DNA from: Ochotona curzoniae
Taxonomy: Eukaryota; Chordata; Mammalia; Lagomorpha; Ochotonidae
NCBI RefSeq assembly: GCF_017591425.1
Contig: NW_024465655.1
Coordinates: forward strand, 1,487,501-1,551,500
Length of the DNA: 64,000 nucleotides
Direction of reading: 5' to 3'
The position numbers and the translations under genes are program-made. Positions 31,740-41,489 of the stretch are shown here, piece by piece. Below the pieces are notes generated by a model, which had not been told where the DNA came from, did not search any database, and was given only the letters and a program-made list of their open reading frames with translations. The first letter of the stretch is position 1; each line of letters starts with the position of its first letter.

Positions 31740-33289
31740 TTTTAAATAAATATACAGTTAGTTAACAGTGTCTGTATTTACACTACACTCCAATAAAAGC
31801 CTAGAACATCTTATCCCCTTCCAGCTTTAACACTCTCCAAGCAGCCTGCCCAGTCCCTCCCATGCCCAGCCTCTAGTAACTGCATTACAATTTTAACTTC
31901 TCTGAGATCCACTGCAGCTTCTGTATTCCACATGTGATAAGAGAATACAATATTTGTCTGTCTGGGCTTGGTCCACTTCCTTTACCACAATGAATTCCGG
32001 TTCCATTATGCTGCTACAAAGAACAAGGTTTTGTAGTTTTCACGGCTGAGTTGTATTCCGTTGGATGTATGGACCACATTATCTATTCTTCAGTTGATGG
32101 GCAATTGGGTGGCTGCCTTTTCCTGGCTCCTGAGAATGATGTTACAATGGAGTGGAGAGTGCAGACAACTTTCCAAAAACCTGATTTTTGTCCCACTTAG
32201 ATATATTCCAAGAGCGAGACTGCTGGATCATGTGTAGTTTATTTTTAGACATGTTTGAACAATCTCTGTGCTGTCACAGTGACTGCACTGCCTCACTTTC
32301 CCACCAGTAATGGACATAGAGTACCTTTTAGCCACGTCCTTACCAATGCTTATCTTCCATCAGTTGCTAGTTGATCAGAGTGAGGTGATGGCTTGAGTTG
32401 GTTTTAATGTTCATTTCCCTAACTATTAGTGATGTTGTCCATTTTTTTCACGTGCTGTTGAATATTTGTATGTCTTCTTCGATAAGTGTCTTCTTGATCT
32501 ATTGCTCGTTTTAAATTGGATTATTTGATTTTTATTAGGTTTTATAACACTTTTGTCGGATGGATAACCTGCAGATATTTTCTCCTGTAAGCCAACCCTT
32601 TTCTCTGTTGTTTCACTGTGCAAAAACTCTTTGATAATTTCCTACTTGTCTATTTTGGCTTTTTTTGCCTGGGACTCTGGTACCAGATCCAGAAAAATCC
32701 TTGCCCATTCCAATGTCCTCATGTGTTTTTTCTTGTATCTTGTTCTAACAGTCCCATGGTTTAACAGTTAAGCTAATTTGGATTATAGTGACAAAGGGAG
32801 GCCTGATTTCATTTTTCTGCACATAATTATACATTGGCATAGACTTTGGAATTACTGTTACATTTGAGATTATGTCATCTGGTCAACCATGATTCTTCGA
32901 CTTTCTCTTCAATCTGAATGTCTTTCACTTAACTTTTCTTGGCCATGTGCTCTCTGCAGGAACTCCTATTTTCTGCAGAAAAAAATAGCAAAGTTAACAT
33001 CCCTGTCTTATTTCAGCTCTTAGAGAAAAAGAGCCTCAGGTTTTCCCCATTCAGTATGGTGTTAGCTGCTGTCTTTTTACACATGGTCTTTAGCGTGTTG
33101 AACTATGGTTCTGCCATATAGAGTTTAGTCGGTTTTTATCATGAAAGGATGTTGAATTTTATCAAATGCCTTTTTGCATCTGTTGAAATGATCACATGAA
33201 TTTTGTCCTTTGTTGATAGGGTGCTTCATATTTGTCTTTGATTTGTTAAAGTGTTTCATATAATTTTGAAATAAAATATTTTTGATTTA
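31740..33289 (-). mobile_element. LINE-1 (minus), 3' UTR through ORF2
   Basis: Starts in the 3' UTR (CTCTAGTAACTGCATTAC...TTCTCTGAGATCCACTGC), then GTTGTATTCCGTTGGATGTATGGACC, ATGGGCAATTGGGTGGCTGCC, CTTACCAATGCTTATC. Next comes the ORF2 carboxy region; minus frame 32426-32623 reads ETTEKRVGLQEKISAGYPSD, the L1 ORF2 C-terminal signature. It continues to GAATTTTATCAAATGCCTTTTTGCATCTGTTG in the RT domain. Broken by many stops. Confidence 0.9.
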
Positions 33290-33795
33290 CATTATAGTTG
33301 AAAGCTTATTGGCTCCATTAAATAAAGGCTTTAACAAATAAAAAGTAAAGAGACTGTATTCCACTGGGAAAATAGGCACAAATTATACACAGTAATCAAA
33401 GAAAAAGATGTTCAACTTTATTCATGTGAAATAAAATTTTAAATAGTCATAAGATTATGCACTTAAAGTATGCTATTACAAAAACTAAAGGAAAGAGCAA
33501 GGAAGGAAGGGTTGTTGGGGAAGGGTGGAGGAAAAGATGGCTAGCTTAGAATTATATCTATGGAAGACATGAAAGCTATTTATAGTAACAAAAATTTTAA
33601 AAACCCTAAAAAATCAATACTGATATTATTAAATGTTAAATAAGATAAGCCAGACACACAAAGAGAAATGCTACGTGTTCTAGATGTTCTCTTTTTAAAT
33701 GGGGGAACTCAAAATTATAACTCAAGAAAGGAGGAGAGATGCTTGACTTTTGCTGCAAATGCAATGTTGTGTCAAACTTTGTTTTAAATATCTGT
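33290..33795 (+). mobile_element. Opposite-strand LINE-1 3' piece within the minus L1
   Basis: A-rich on plus: CCACTGGGAAAATAGGCACAAATTATACACAG...ATGTTCAACTTTATTCATGTG (late ORF2 type), then AAATAAGATAAGCCAGACACACAAAGAGAAATGCTACGTGTTC (3' end type). Flanks on both sides are minus-strand L1 that would be contiguous without it. Either a nested insertion or an inversion. Confidence 0.7.
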
Positions 33796-34570
33796 TGCAT
33801 TTACTGATTTGTCTGTGCTGAGCCATCCTTGCATGCATGGGATGAATCTGGCTATTTCACGGTGGAGTGACCTTGTTACTGTGCTATTGAATCTAACGTG
33901 CTAGTATTTGGTTGAGAATTCTAGCATTGAAGTATATTAAGGATCTTGTCCTGTACCTATTTTTTCTATTGTGTCTTTGATTTGGTGTCACAATGCTGCT
34001 GGCCTCATAGGATGAATTTGGAAGGATTCTCTTCTCTAGTATTTTTTTTTTTCCTAATAATTGAATAGGTGTTGGTGTTCTTTTTTTCTTTAAATATTTG
34101 GTGGAAGTCAGCAATGAAACCATCTGGGCCTGGGCTTTTCTCCAGGGGCAGGTATTTTTATGACTGTATTTTTCATTGCCAACCCATTGGTCTGCTTGGA
34201 TGCTGCATTTCTTCATGATTCAGTCTCAATACGATTTCCACAGACAATGATTTTTTTCTTTAGTTCTGAATTATCAAAGTTGTTGTCTTATGGTTTTTCA
34301 CAGTGACTGCTAACAGTCCTTTCTGTGGTGTGGGTAGTTTTGTCTCCACTTTCACCTCTACTCATGCATATTAGGAACCTCTTCTTTTTTGGCTTGTTTG
34401 GTGAAGGATTTGTCAATTTTGTTTATTTTTTTAATGAAAGTGCAATGTAATTTTTTTAGTTTGTATTTATTTGTGTTTTGATATTTATTATTTCTTTCTT
34501 TGCATCAATTTTGGATTTGATGTGTTCTTTTGTAATGATATTTCCATCCTAACCTCTCACCATCTCTCAT
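33796..34570 (-). pseudogene. LINE-1 ORF2 reverse-transcriptase remnant (minus)
   Basis: The minus frame 33893-34216 (107 codons) reads, in order, W-R-K-A-Q-A-Q-M-V-S, RILPNSSYEAS and FNARILNQILA, which are the L1 ORF2 RT-domain motifs upstream of the catalytic core. The DNA at 34216-34560 continues toward the linker after the endonuclease. Frameshifted and stop-interrupted on both sides, so non-functional. Continuation of the 31740-33289 element. Confidence 0.9.
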
Positions 34571-36182
34571 GTTCCTCATTTTTATTTTAACTTTTATAAT
34601 GACATACTTTCAAGTTACTTGGTAGTCACAAGCTTAATCATGTAGCAAACAAGGAATTCAAAAAGCAGTAAATTTCAAAGTTTCATTTTCATTCACATGC
34701 ATTATTCTTTTGTACCCTATACATTAGTTTCAAATATCATAGAAAACACGTGACATTTTATTTTTAGAACAAGCCTCTTTCTCACAACACAAGTTTCTCT
34801 AAAGATTTCATTCTTTATGACTGAGTAATATTCCATTGTGCACATGAACCACAGTTTCTTTATCTAATTACCAGCAACGGACATCTGAGTTAATTGCATA
34901 TCTTAACTATTGCCACTTTAGCTGCAGTGAACATTTCGGGGTACACTTAACTGTTTATATAAAACAGCTGACATCATTTCTTTGGGGTAAATTCTCTGGA
35001 GGTGATGGCTGGGACAGATAACATCTCAATTTTTAGATTTCGGAACATCTTGTACTGTCTACCATAATGGTGATAATCATGTATCAGAGTCCTATTTTCC
35101 CCACATCCTCACTAACATTGTGCTTTGTTTTCTTGTTTTGGTTTGTTTGGGATGACGGCCATTCTAATTTGGATGAGGTGAATTGCCATGACGGCTAGTG
35201 ATGTTGAGTGTTTTTTCGTGTGTCTATTGGCTTGTTCTATTTCATCCTTTGAGAAATCCCTAATGTCTTTAGACTGTGCAATAACTGTATTATATATATT
35301 TTTTATTGTTGAGTTTCTTGAACTCTGTGTAGATCCTGGATATTAATCCTTTATCAGCTGCATCCTTTGAGTGTTTTCTCCCTTTCTGTTCGTTGTGTCT
35401 TTATTGAGTTTTTCTTCCACTGTGAAAATCTGATGTTATCCCATGTGACTGTGTTTGCCTTTACTGCCTCTGCTTCTGAGGTCTTATCCGAGAAGTCTTT
35501 GCCAATGCCAATGCCTTGCAGAGTTGGCTCTTTGTTTTCCTCTGGTTATTTGATGATTTCTGGTTTTAGATTTAGATTCCTGATCTGCTATGCATTGAGT
35601 TTTGTGTAGTGTTTATTATAAATGTTGATTGAGTTAAATTGGTTTAGCAGGCACTTGAACTTGGTTGTTTCTTTGCTGAATTTCTGTTTATATGATCTAT
35701 CCATTTTCAAAAGTTGGGTGGTAAAGTCTCTTATTCTAGTGGAGTCTATCATTCCCTTCAGATCTATTCATATTTCATTTATATGTTTGTGTGCTCAAAT
35801 ATTGGGTGCACATATATATCTTGCTAGATTGCAATTTTATCCCAATGACTGTCCTGTTCTCTATTTACTGTTTTTGATTTAAAATCTATTTAATCTGATG
35901 GATATTCTTTTATTCCTGTTTTTTTGGGTGGGTTTCATGTGTATTTCTTGTTCTATCATTCACTTTCAGACTATTTATGTCCTTAAAGACTAAATGGGTT
36001 TCTTGTAATCTGGATATAGTTGCATTCTATTTTTGATCCATTCACTTAGTTACTTCTTATACGCAAAATCTAATTAATTGATATTTAAGGTAAATATTGA
36101 TAGAAAGGTGTTACTACTGCCGTTTTGATACTTATTTTGTGTTTTTACTGTAATGCCTTTTTTGTTATTTTCAATTACGTGT

Positions 36183-36450
36183 TTATTTATTTGAGAGGTA
36201 GAATGAGAGAGACAGAAAGAGGTTTTCCATCTGCAGTCTCATCGTTCCCAACATCACCCCCAACCCAGTTCTGACCAGTGGCTACAACAGCCATGCCAGG
36301 GTCAGGCTGAAGCTAGGAGCCAGGTCTCGCACACAGGAGGAATGGACTCAGACACTCAGGCCATCTCCCTTTGCCTTTCCAGGTGTGTTAGCAGGGTACT
36401 GGTTCAGAGGTAGCAAAGACTGGTTCCATTCTCATTTGGGGTACCTACTT
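36183..36450 (-). mobile_element. CSINE in the minus L1, diverged
   Basis: TTATTTATTTGAGAGGTAGAATGAGAGAGACAG, GAAGCTAGGAGCCAGGTCTCGCACACAGGAGG, CCTTTCCAGGTGTGTTAGCAGGG, GGTTCAGAGGTAGC. The head end is degraded. Confidence 0.8.
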
Positions 36451-37424
36451 TCGGTAGGCATGTACATATGTTGTGCTTTTACAAAAGGAAAAAGCAACCT
36501 TTCTTTGGCTCTAACACACTGTCTTGAAATACTAGCTATTTAACATGATAAATATGATAAAAACAGAGAGTCAAACAAAACCAAAGAGATAAGAAACTCT
36601 AGGAAGGCACTCCACATCGTGTTCTGCTCCATCCCATACTTTAAATTTTCGATGTTGCAGTAGAACTGTTTGCATATTACTGACTTAAAAATATTTTAAT
36701 GTACTATTTATAGGCTTTTTGGTCTTCAAGGAAAAGATATAAATGATTTAGACACCTTATCTACATTATTAAGACATTGCGAACCTGTTGGTATATATTT
36801 CTCTTAACCGGTGAATTTTCTGCCTTCCGGTGTTTTATTTGTTAGCATCTCTTTCCGTTTGAAAAAAATTGTCCTAGCACTGTTTGTACAGGTGTGGAGG
36901 TAGTGAGTTCTCTCAGCTTGCTTTGTCTAGACTTTCTCCCTGATGTAGATGGATGGCTTTGCTAGCACGGCATTCGTGGTGGAGGATCTTTCCTTCAGTA
37001 CCCTCCAAGACTCGCCCTCTTCGCTCCTAGCCTGTGAAGTTTCTGTGATGCCTGCAGACAGGAGAACTGGGCCCTCTTTCTACACTGCTGGCTTCTTTCG
37101 CCTCAGCTTTGACACTCCTCTTTTGATCTCTGACTTTGGAGAGTTTCCTTATTGTATGTGGGTACTTGCATCTTTCTTGAAGTTGAGGAAATTTTCTGTC
37201 GTTAGGTCTGTGACATTCTCAAATCCCTCTTAAATCTGGATAACTTGAATATTCGCCTTTCTTAGGCATTCCACGCGTCTCATATGTGTTCTTCCTTCCT
37301 CCTGATGTTCTGTAATCCTCTACTTGTGTATTTGAGATCATCACTTCTTTCTCTTCTGCTTGATCTATTCTGCTGGCTTCTATTGCATGTTTGACTTCAC
37401 TTAGAGTGCATTTCAGTTGAAGAA

Positions 37425-37789
37425 TTTCTTTTTTTATTATTATTAATTACATTGCATTATGTGACACAGTTTTATAGGTACTGGGATTTCCCCCTACCCC
37501 TCCCCAAACCCTCCCCTCATGGTGGATTCCTCCACCTTGTTGCATAACCACAGTTCAAGTTCAGTTGAGATTTGTTCGTTGCAATCATCTACCAAAGTCC
37601 AGCGTCTTATTGTTCAGATAAGTTCAACGGCTTCTTGGGGAGACCATCTCTGGTCTGAAGGTAAAGCCAGAAGAGTATCATTCCGATCAATTAACATAAC
37701 AACAGGTTATAACATTATGGAATTGACATAGTATTGAGTAACCAATAGGTTAAAAAAAATGCAAGTTCTTAACCACATCCTGTGACTAC
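37425..37789 (-). mobile_element. Young lagomorph L1, truncated 3' end, with TSD
   Basis: T run, then ATTACATTGCATTATGTGACACAG, the C-rich block (37490-37515), GGTGGATTCCTCCACCTTGTTGCATAACC, GGGGAGACCATCTCTGGTCTGAAG, all complement of the lagomorph L1 3' UTR. Perfect 12-bp TSD TCAGTTGAAGAA at 37413-37424 and 37790-37801, inserted in the older L1. Same terminal sequence as 1577-1781 but about 170 bases longer. Confidence 0.93.
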
Positions 37790-38265
37790 TCAGTTGAAGA
37801 ACTTCTACTCGACTTTCATTCTTTTCATCTTTATACATCATTAACATACCGAGCCATTTCTCTGTGTTTTCTTGAATTTCATTGAGTTTCCCTGACATGC
37901 CTGCTTTAGCATCCTCACTCCAGCATTTGGCTGGAGAAGCATTGGCTTCTGGCACCTTACGCTGCCTTGCAGGTGAGTGTTTTCTGGATGTTTCTGCTGC
38001 CTATGAAATGTGATGTCATCTGTGCACTGAAGGCATGGCTTGAGTTGTCTGGTCTCATTTGTTACTATCCTTATCAGAAATTCTAAGCAGCCTGCTTGCC
38101 TGCTTTGCTGGTGATGTGGGCTGTGGTCTGTTTCCTGCTGAAAGGGGACACTGCCCCATGCTGTCCTTTCGGGCACTGTATTAGCCTCAAGCAGGGCCAT
38201 GGAAGCAGCTCCAGAGGGTCTGACTGGGGGTGCTGGCCTGGCTTCTGTAAGTCCTTGGTGTGTGC

Positions 38266-38579
38266 TTTTTAAGATTTATTTGTTATTACTGGAAAGTCAG
38301 ATATACAGAGAGGAGAGACAGAGAGGAAGACCTTCCATCTGCTGCTTCACTCCACAAGTGACCACAATGGCCAGAGCTGCGCCAATATGAAGCCAGGAGT
38401 CTCTTCTGGGTCTCCCATGCAGGGTCCCAATGCTTTGGGCTGTCCTTGACTGCTTTCCCAGGCCACAAGCAGGGAGCTGGATGGGAAGCGGGGCTGCGGG
38501 GATTAGAACCAGCACACATATGGGATCCTGGCACACGCCAAGGTAAGGATTTAGCTGCTAGGCTACTGTGCCAGGGCCT
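38266..38579 (-). mobile_element. CSINE, fairly young
   Basis: Minus copy close to the 8388 reference: AAGATTTATTTGTTATTACTGGAAAGTCAGATATACAGAGAGGAGAGACAG, CAATGCTTTGGGCTGTCC, GGGAGCTGGATGGGAAGCGGGGCTGCGGGG, ATATGGGATCCTGG, ending GTGCCAGGGCC. A 14-base deletion after GTCTCCCATG removes the GTGGGTGC step. Confidence 0.95.
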
Positions 38580-38589
38580 GTATTTTAAT

Positions 38590-38935
38590 TTTTTTTAAAG
38601 TGCATTTCATTGAAAGAATTATACACACACACACACACACACGAGAGAGAGAGAGAGATTGATTGATTGGTTCTCTTATCAGTTGGGTCTCTCCTTAAGT
38701 GACCACAGTCACTGGGGCTGACTACACCAGGCCAAAGCCAGGAGTCAGGAAATCCATCTGGATTTCCATGTGGGTAGCAGAGACCTAGGCACTTGGGCCA
38801 TCTTCCACTGCGTTTCCCAGGTACATTAGAGGCAAGCTGAATGACAAGTGGAGCATCCAGGACTTGAACCTGCGCCTGTATACGATAGTGACGTTGCTGG
38901 TGGAAGCTTAACAAACTACACCATAATACTGATTT
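38590..38935 (-). mobile_element. CSINE with CA/GA microsatellite, adjacent to previous
   Basis: Minus copy: TTTTTTTAAAGTGCATTTCATTGAAAG, microsatellite, CAGTTGGGTCTCTCCTTAAG, GCCAGGAGTCAGGAAATCC, GCCATCTTCCACTGCGTTTCCCAGG, GGACTTGAACCTGCGCC, ending CACCATAATACTGAT. Confidence 0.85.
38622..38665. repeat. (CA)10(GA)8(GATT)n compound microsatellite
   Basis: Three consecutive simple repeats, CA then GA then GATT, grown from the A/GA-rich tail of the SINE that holds them. Confidence 0.93.
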
Positions 38936-38939
38936 CTGT

Positions 38940-39890
38940 AGTTTCATTTTTAAGGCATAAATTCTTTGTATGTTCTGGATAAATGTCCTTTGTCCTCTGT
39001 GTATTGCAAATATTTTTCCCATTTTGTTGTTTGTTTTTTTAAATTTTGTTTCTTTGATTTCTGTGTAAAATGTAGTGATAGGTAATTTACTTATCTTTCT
39101 TCATAATTTGTATTTTCATATAGTCAGCATATTTTGCCAATATTAAAGTCAAGATGATTTTCACCTATTTTTCCAAATAAATATATTTTCCTTGGAAATT
39201 TGGAGTTTTAGCTTTTGCTTTTTAAAATTTTTTAAAAAAATTATCTTACTTAGTTGATTAGGGTACAAAGGGCCAAGGGCTACAAGAATGTGGGTAAGAC
39301 CATTGTTTCCACATTAATATCATCATTTTTTCCCTGTATCTGGGATCAGGAGAGAAACAAAGGGAAAAATCCTATCCAGCCTCCCACCCATTAGGATTCT
39401 TCTTTGCTGTGTTATCCTTGTTAAAGCCAATTGAGCATGTGCTGAGTGCATCCCAGGACTGTTTGTTCCTATTGATGTCTATGTCTACTTTTATGCTAAT
39501 ATCACTTTGTGTTGAATTCCGTAGCGTCATATTAACTGCAGAAATAATATAAGGTCTCCAGGTTCGTTCTTCCTATTTTGGGATTTGCTTTGCCAGTCTA
39601 GGTTATTTGTGTTTTATGTACGTTTAAGTTTTAGCTTATTAATTCCTATTAAATGATTGCGTACATTTTTATGGAGATCGCGATTAAATATGTTAATAAA
39701 GTTCACAAGAATTGATGTTTTAAGAAAATCATCTCCTACAAATGATATGTCTTTGAACATGGTAGGCATCTCCATTTGTTTAGTTCTGCTTTCATTTCTG
39801 TTAGTAATGCTATGTGTTTTTCAGTAAAATATTTTCCCTTATTTTGTTTATGTATGATCTCTAAGCATTTCATCGAAGTTATGAAGATTT
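38940..39890 (-). mobile_element. LINE-1 ORF2 remnant (minus) with a foreign insert
   Basis: TCTTTGTATGTTCTGGATAAATGTCC...GTATTGCAAATATTTTTCCCATTTTG (late ORF2), then after an unrelated insert at about 39215-39480: CTTCCTATTTTGGGATTTGCTTTGCCAG, CTTTGAACATGGTAGGCATCTCC, TCTGTTAGTAATGCTATGTG (complement of mid ORF2). Both parts match minus L1 order. Confidence 0.8.
39215..39480. other. Unidentified insert inside L1
   Basis: TTTTTAAAATTTTTTAAAAAAATTATCTTACTTAGTTG then GTACAAAGGGCCAAGGGCTACAAGAATGTGGG, GTGCTGAGTGCATCCCAGG. Starts T/A-rich as a minus-strand retroposon would, but I do not recognise the body and it occurs only once here. Confidence 0.45.
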
Positions 39891-40210
39891 TTCTTAAAAA
39901 TTTGTTTACTTATTTGAAAGGCATGGTTACACAGAGAGAAAGATGGAGAGAAGCAGAGAGAGAGATCTTCTGCTCTCTTGTTTATGTCCACATAGCTGAA
40001 ATGGCTGAAACTGGTCCTGTCTTAAACCTGGGACCTGGACTTATCTTGAGTTTCAGAGGCCACAGCGCTTGAACCATCTTCCACTATCTCCCCTGGCACC
40101 TTAGAAGGAAATGGGATTGAAGTGAAGCAGCTATCACTGGAGCTGACAGTTCTATGGGGTGATGGCATTGCAGGCAGGGCTTACCCTACAGCACTACACC
40201 ACTGGTCCCC
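39890..40210 (-). mobile_element. CSINE, first of a tandem trio
   Basis: TTAAAAATTTGTTTACTTATTTGAAAGGCATGG, GATCTTCTGCTCTC, CACAGCGCTTGAACC, CTGGCACCTTAGAAGGAAATGGG, ending CTACAGCACTACACCACTGGTCCCC. The most diverged of the three. Confidence 0.85.
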
Positions 40211-40237
40211 TAAGGGCTAAAGGTTCTTTAGCAAAAA

Positions 40238-40556
40238 AAATATTTTATTTACTCTTTATTGGAAAGGCATATGAGAGAAAGAGAGACAGCAATGTCCTCC
40301 TTCCACTGGTTTACTCACCAAATGGCTGCAATGGCTGGAGTTGAGCCAATCTGAAGGCAGAAGCTAGGAGCTTCCTCCAGGTCTCCCATATGTGTACAGA
40401 GACCCAAGGCCTTTGGCCATCCTTTATTGCTTTTCCAGGCCTCTAGCAGAGAGTTGGATGGAAAATGGCGCATCCTGGGCACAAACTGGTGCCCATATGG
40501 CATCCTGACACTTGCAAGGTGAAGATGTAGCCATTGAGTCATCACACCAGGCCTGG
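40238..40556 (-). mobile_element. CSINE, second of a tandem trio
   Basis: ATTTTATTTACTCTTTATTGGAAAGGC, TTCCACTGGTTTACTCACC, GAAGCTAGGAGCTTCCTCCAGGTCTCCCATATG, GGTGCCCATATGGCATCC, ending ATCACACCAGGCCTGG. Confidence 0.93.
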
Positions 40557-40569
40557 TTCTTTTTCTTTT

Positions 40570-40897
40570 CTTTTTTTTTTTTTTTTTAAGATGCATTAGT
40601 TTTTATTGGAAAGTCAGATATACAGAGAGGAGGAGAGACAGAGAGGAAGATCTTCCATCTGATGATTCACTCCCCAAGCGGCCGCAATGGTTGGAACTGA
40701 GCCAATACAAACCAGGAACCAGGAACTTCTTCCTGGTCTCCCACGTGGGTACAGGGCCCCAAGACTTTGGGCCATCCATGACTGCTTTCCCCGGCCGCAA
40801 ACAGGGAGCTGGATGAGAAGTGGGGCAGCTGGGATTAGAACCAACACCCCTATGGGGTCCTAGCACTTTCAAGGGAAGGACTTTAGCTGCTAGGTTT
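40570..40897 (-). mobile_element. CSINE, third of a tandem trio, 5' head missing
   Basis: T17 then AAGATGCATTAGTTTTTATTGGAAAGTCAGATATACAGAGAGGAGG, GATCTTCCATCTGATGATTCACTCCCCAAGCGGCCGCAATGG, GGTCTCCCACGTGGGTACAGGGCCCC. Youngest-looking of the trio (a NotI-like GCGGCCGC at 40678-40685, intact CpGs). It ends in CTTTAGCTGCTAGG and lacks the final head bases. Confidence 0.94.
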
Positions 40898-41099
40898 TCT
40901 CCTCTCCCCTCCCCTTTTTAAGATTTTATTTTTGAATTACCATTTTGCAAGCAAATAGAAACATCATTGATTATTGCTATGTAAAATATTATTTTTTCAG
41001 TTTCAAATGCAATGACATACACCGTCAGTGAATACTTTTCTTTTACCATTTTTGAGTGTTGTAAATCCAGAAGTATCTCACCAGGTAGTTTTGCTCTGG

Positions 41100-41370
41100 C
41101 TCTCATGAGGTTTTAGTCAGGATACTGACTGTTGCTGTAGTCACCTGAAGGCTTGGCTGGGTTTAGGGGTCTGCTTCCAAGATGGGACATTCATGTGGCT
41201 GGCAAGTTGGTGATGACTTGGACAGAAACATCTTAATTTCCTTCCATCTTGGCCTCTCTCTAGAGCAGCTTAAGTGTCCTTTTGATGGAGCAATGGTCTT
41301 GCCACAGAGAAATTGGTTGAGAGGAGAGCTAGGCAGAAATAGTGTCTCTTACGAGCTAGACTCCTAGTTA
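41100..41370. other. Possible old LTR/LINE remnant
   Basis: CAGTCACCTGAAGGCTTGGCTGGG-type phrase, GGGACATTCATGTGGCTGGCAAGTTGGTGATG, TTGGCCTCTCTCTAGAGCAGCTTAAGTGTCC recall a common old interspersed repeat (CACATGGCTGGCAAGTTGGTGCTGG...CTCCATAGGGCTGCTTGAGTGTCC). I cannot place its family. 40900-41100 is AT-rich without features. Confidence 0.45.
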
Positions 41371-41489
41371 TATGCCACAGTTAACATTCAATCAATCAAG
41401 CAGATTAATGCTATTTAGTATGGGAGGGAAATATACCAGTGGATGGATAACAGCAGGTGCAAAGGTCAGGAGAAACAATGAGGGGTGTG

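Larger units (their letters stand above)
34575..38265 (-). mobile_element. Second minus LINE-1, internally deleted, with nested insertions
   Basis: 3' UTR from 34575 (CTGAGTAATATTCCATTGTGCAC at 34820, AACATTTCGGGGTAC, CCACATCCTCACTAACATTG). ORF2 3' part to about 35600 (TCCTGGATATTAATCCTTTATCAGC, GAGAAGTCTTTGCCAATGCCAATGC). It then jumps near 35640 to a far upstream L1 region (AAAGTTGGGTGGTAAAGTC, CATTCACTTTCAGACTATTTATGTCC), so 2-3 kb of ORF2 is missing. After a SINE it continues through GACTTTGGAGAGTTTCCTTATTG and TTCTCTTCTGCTTGATCTATTCTGCTGG to 38265. 36450-36650 is poorly assigned. Confidence 0.85.

Noticed and set aside
33893..34216. A functional reverse transcriptase
   Set aside because: RT motifs are readable for 107 codons, but the frame is closed by stops on both sides and the element is deleted and interrupted.
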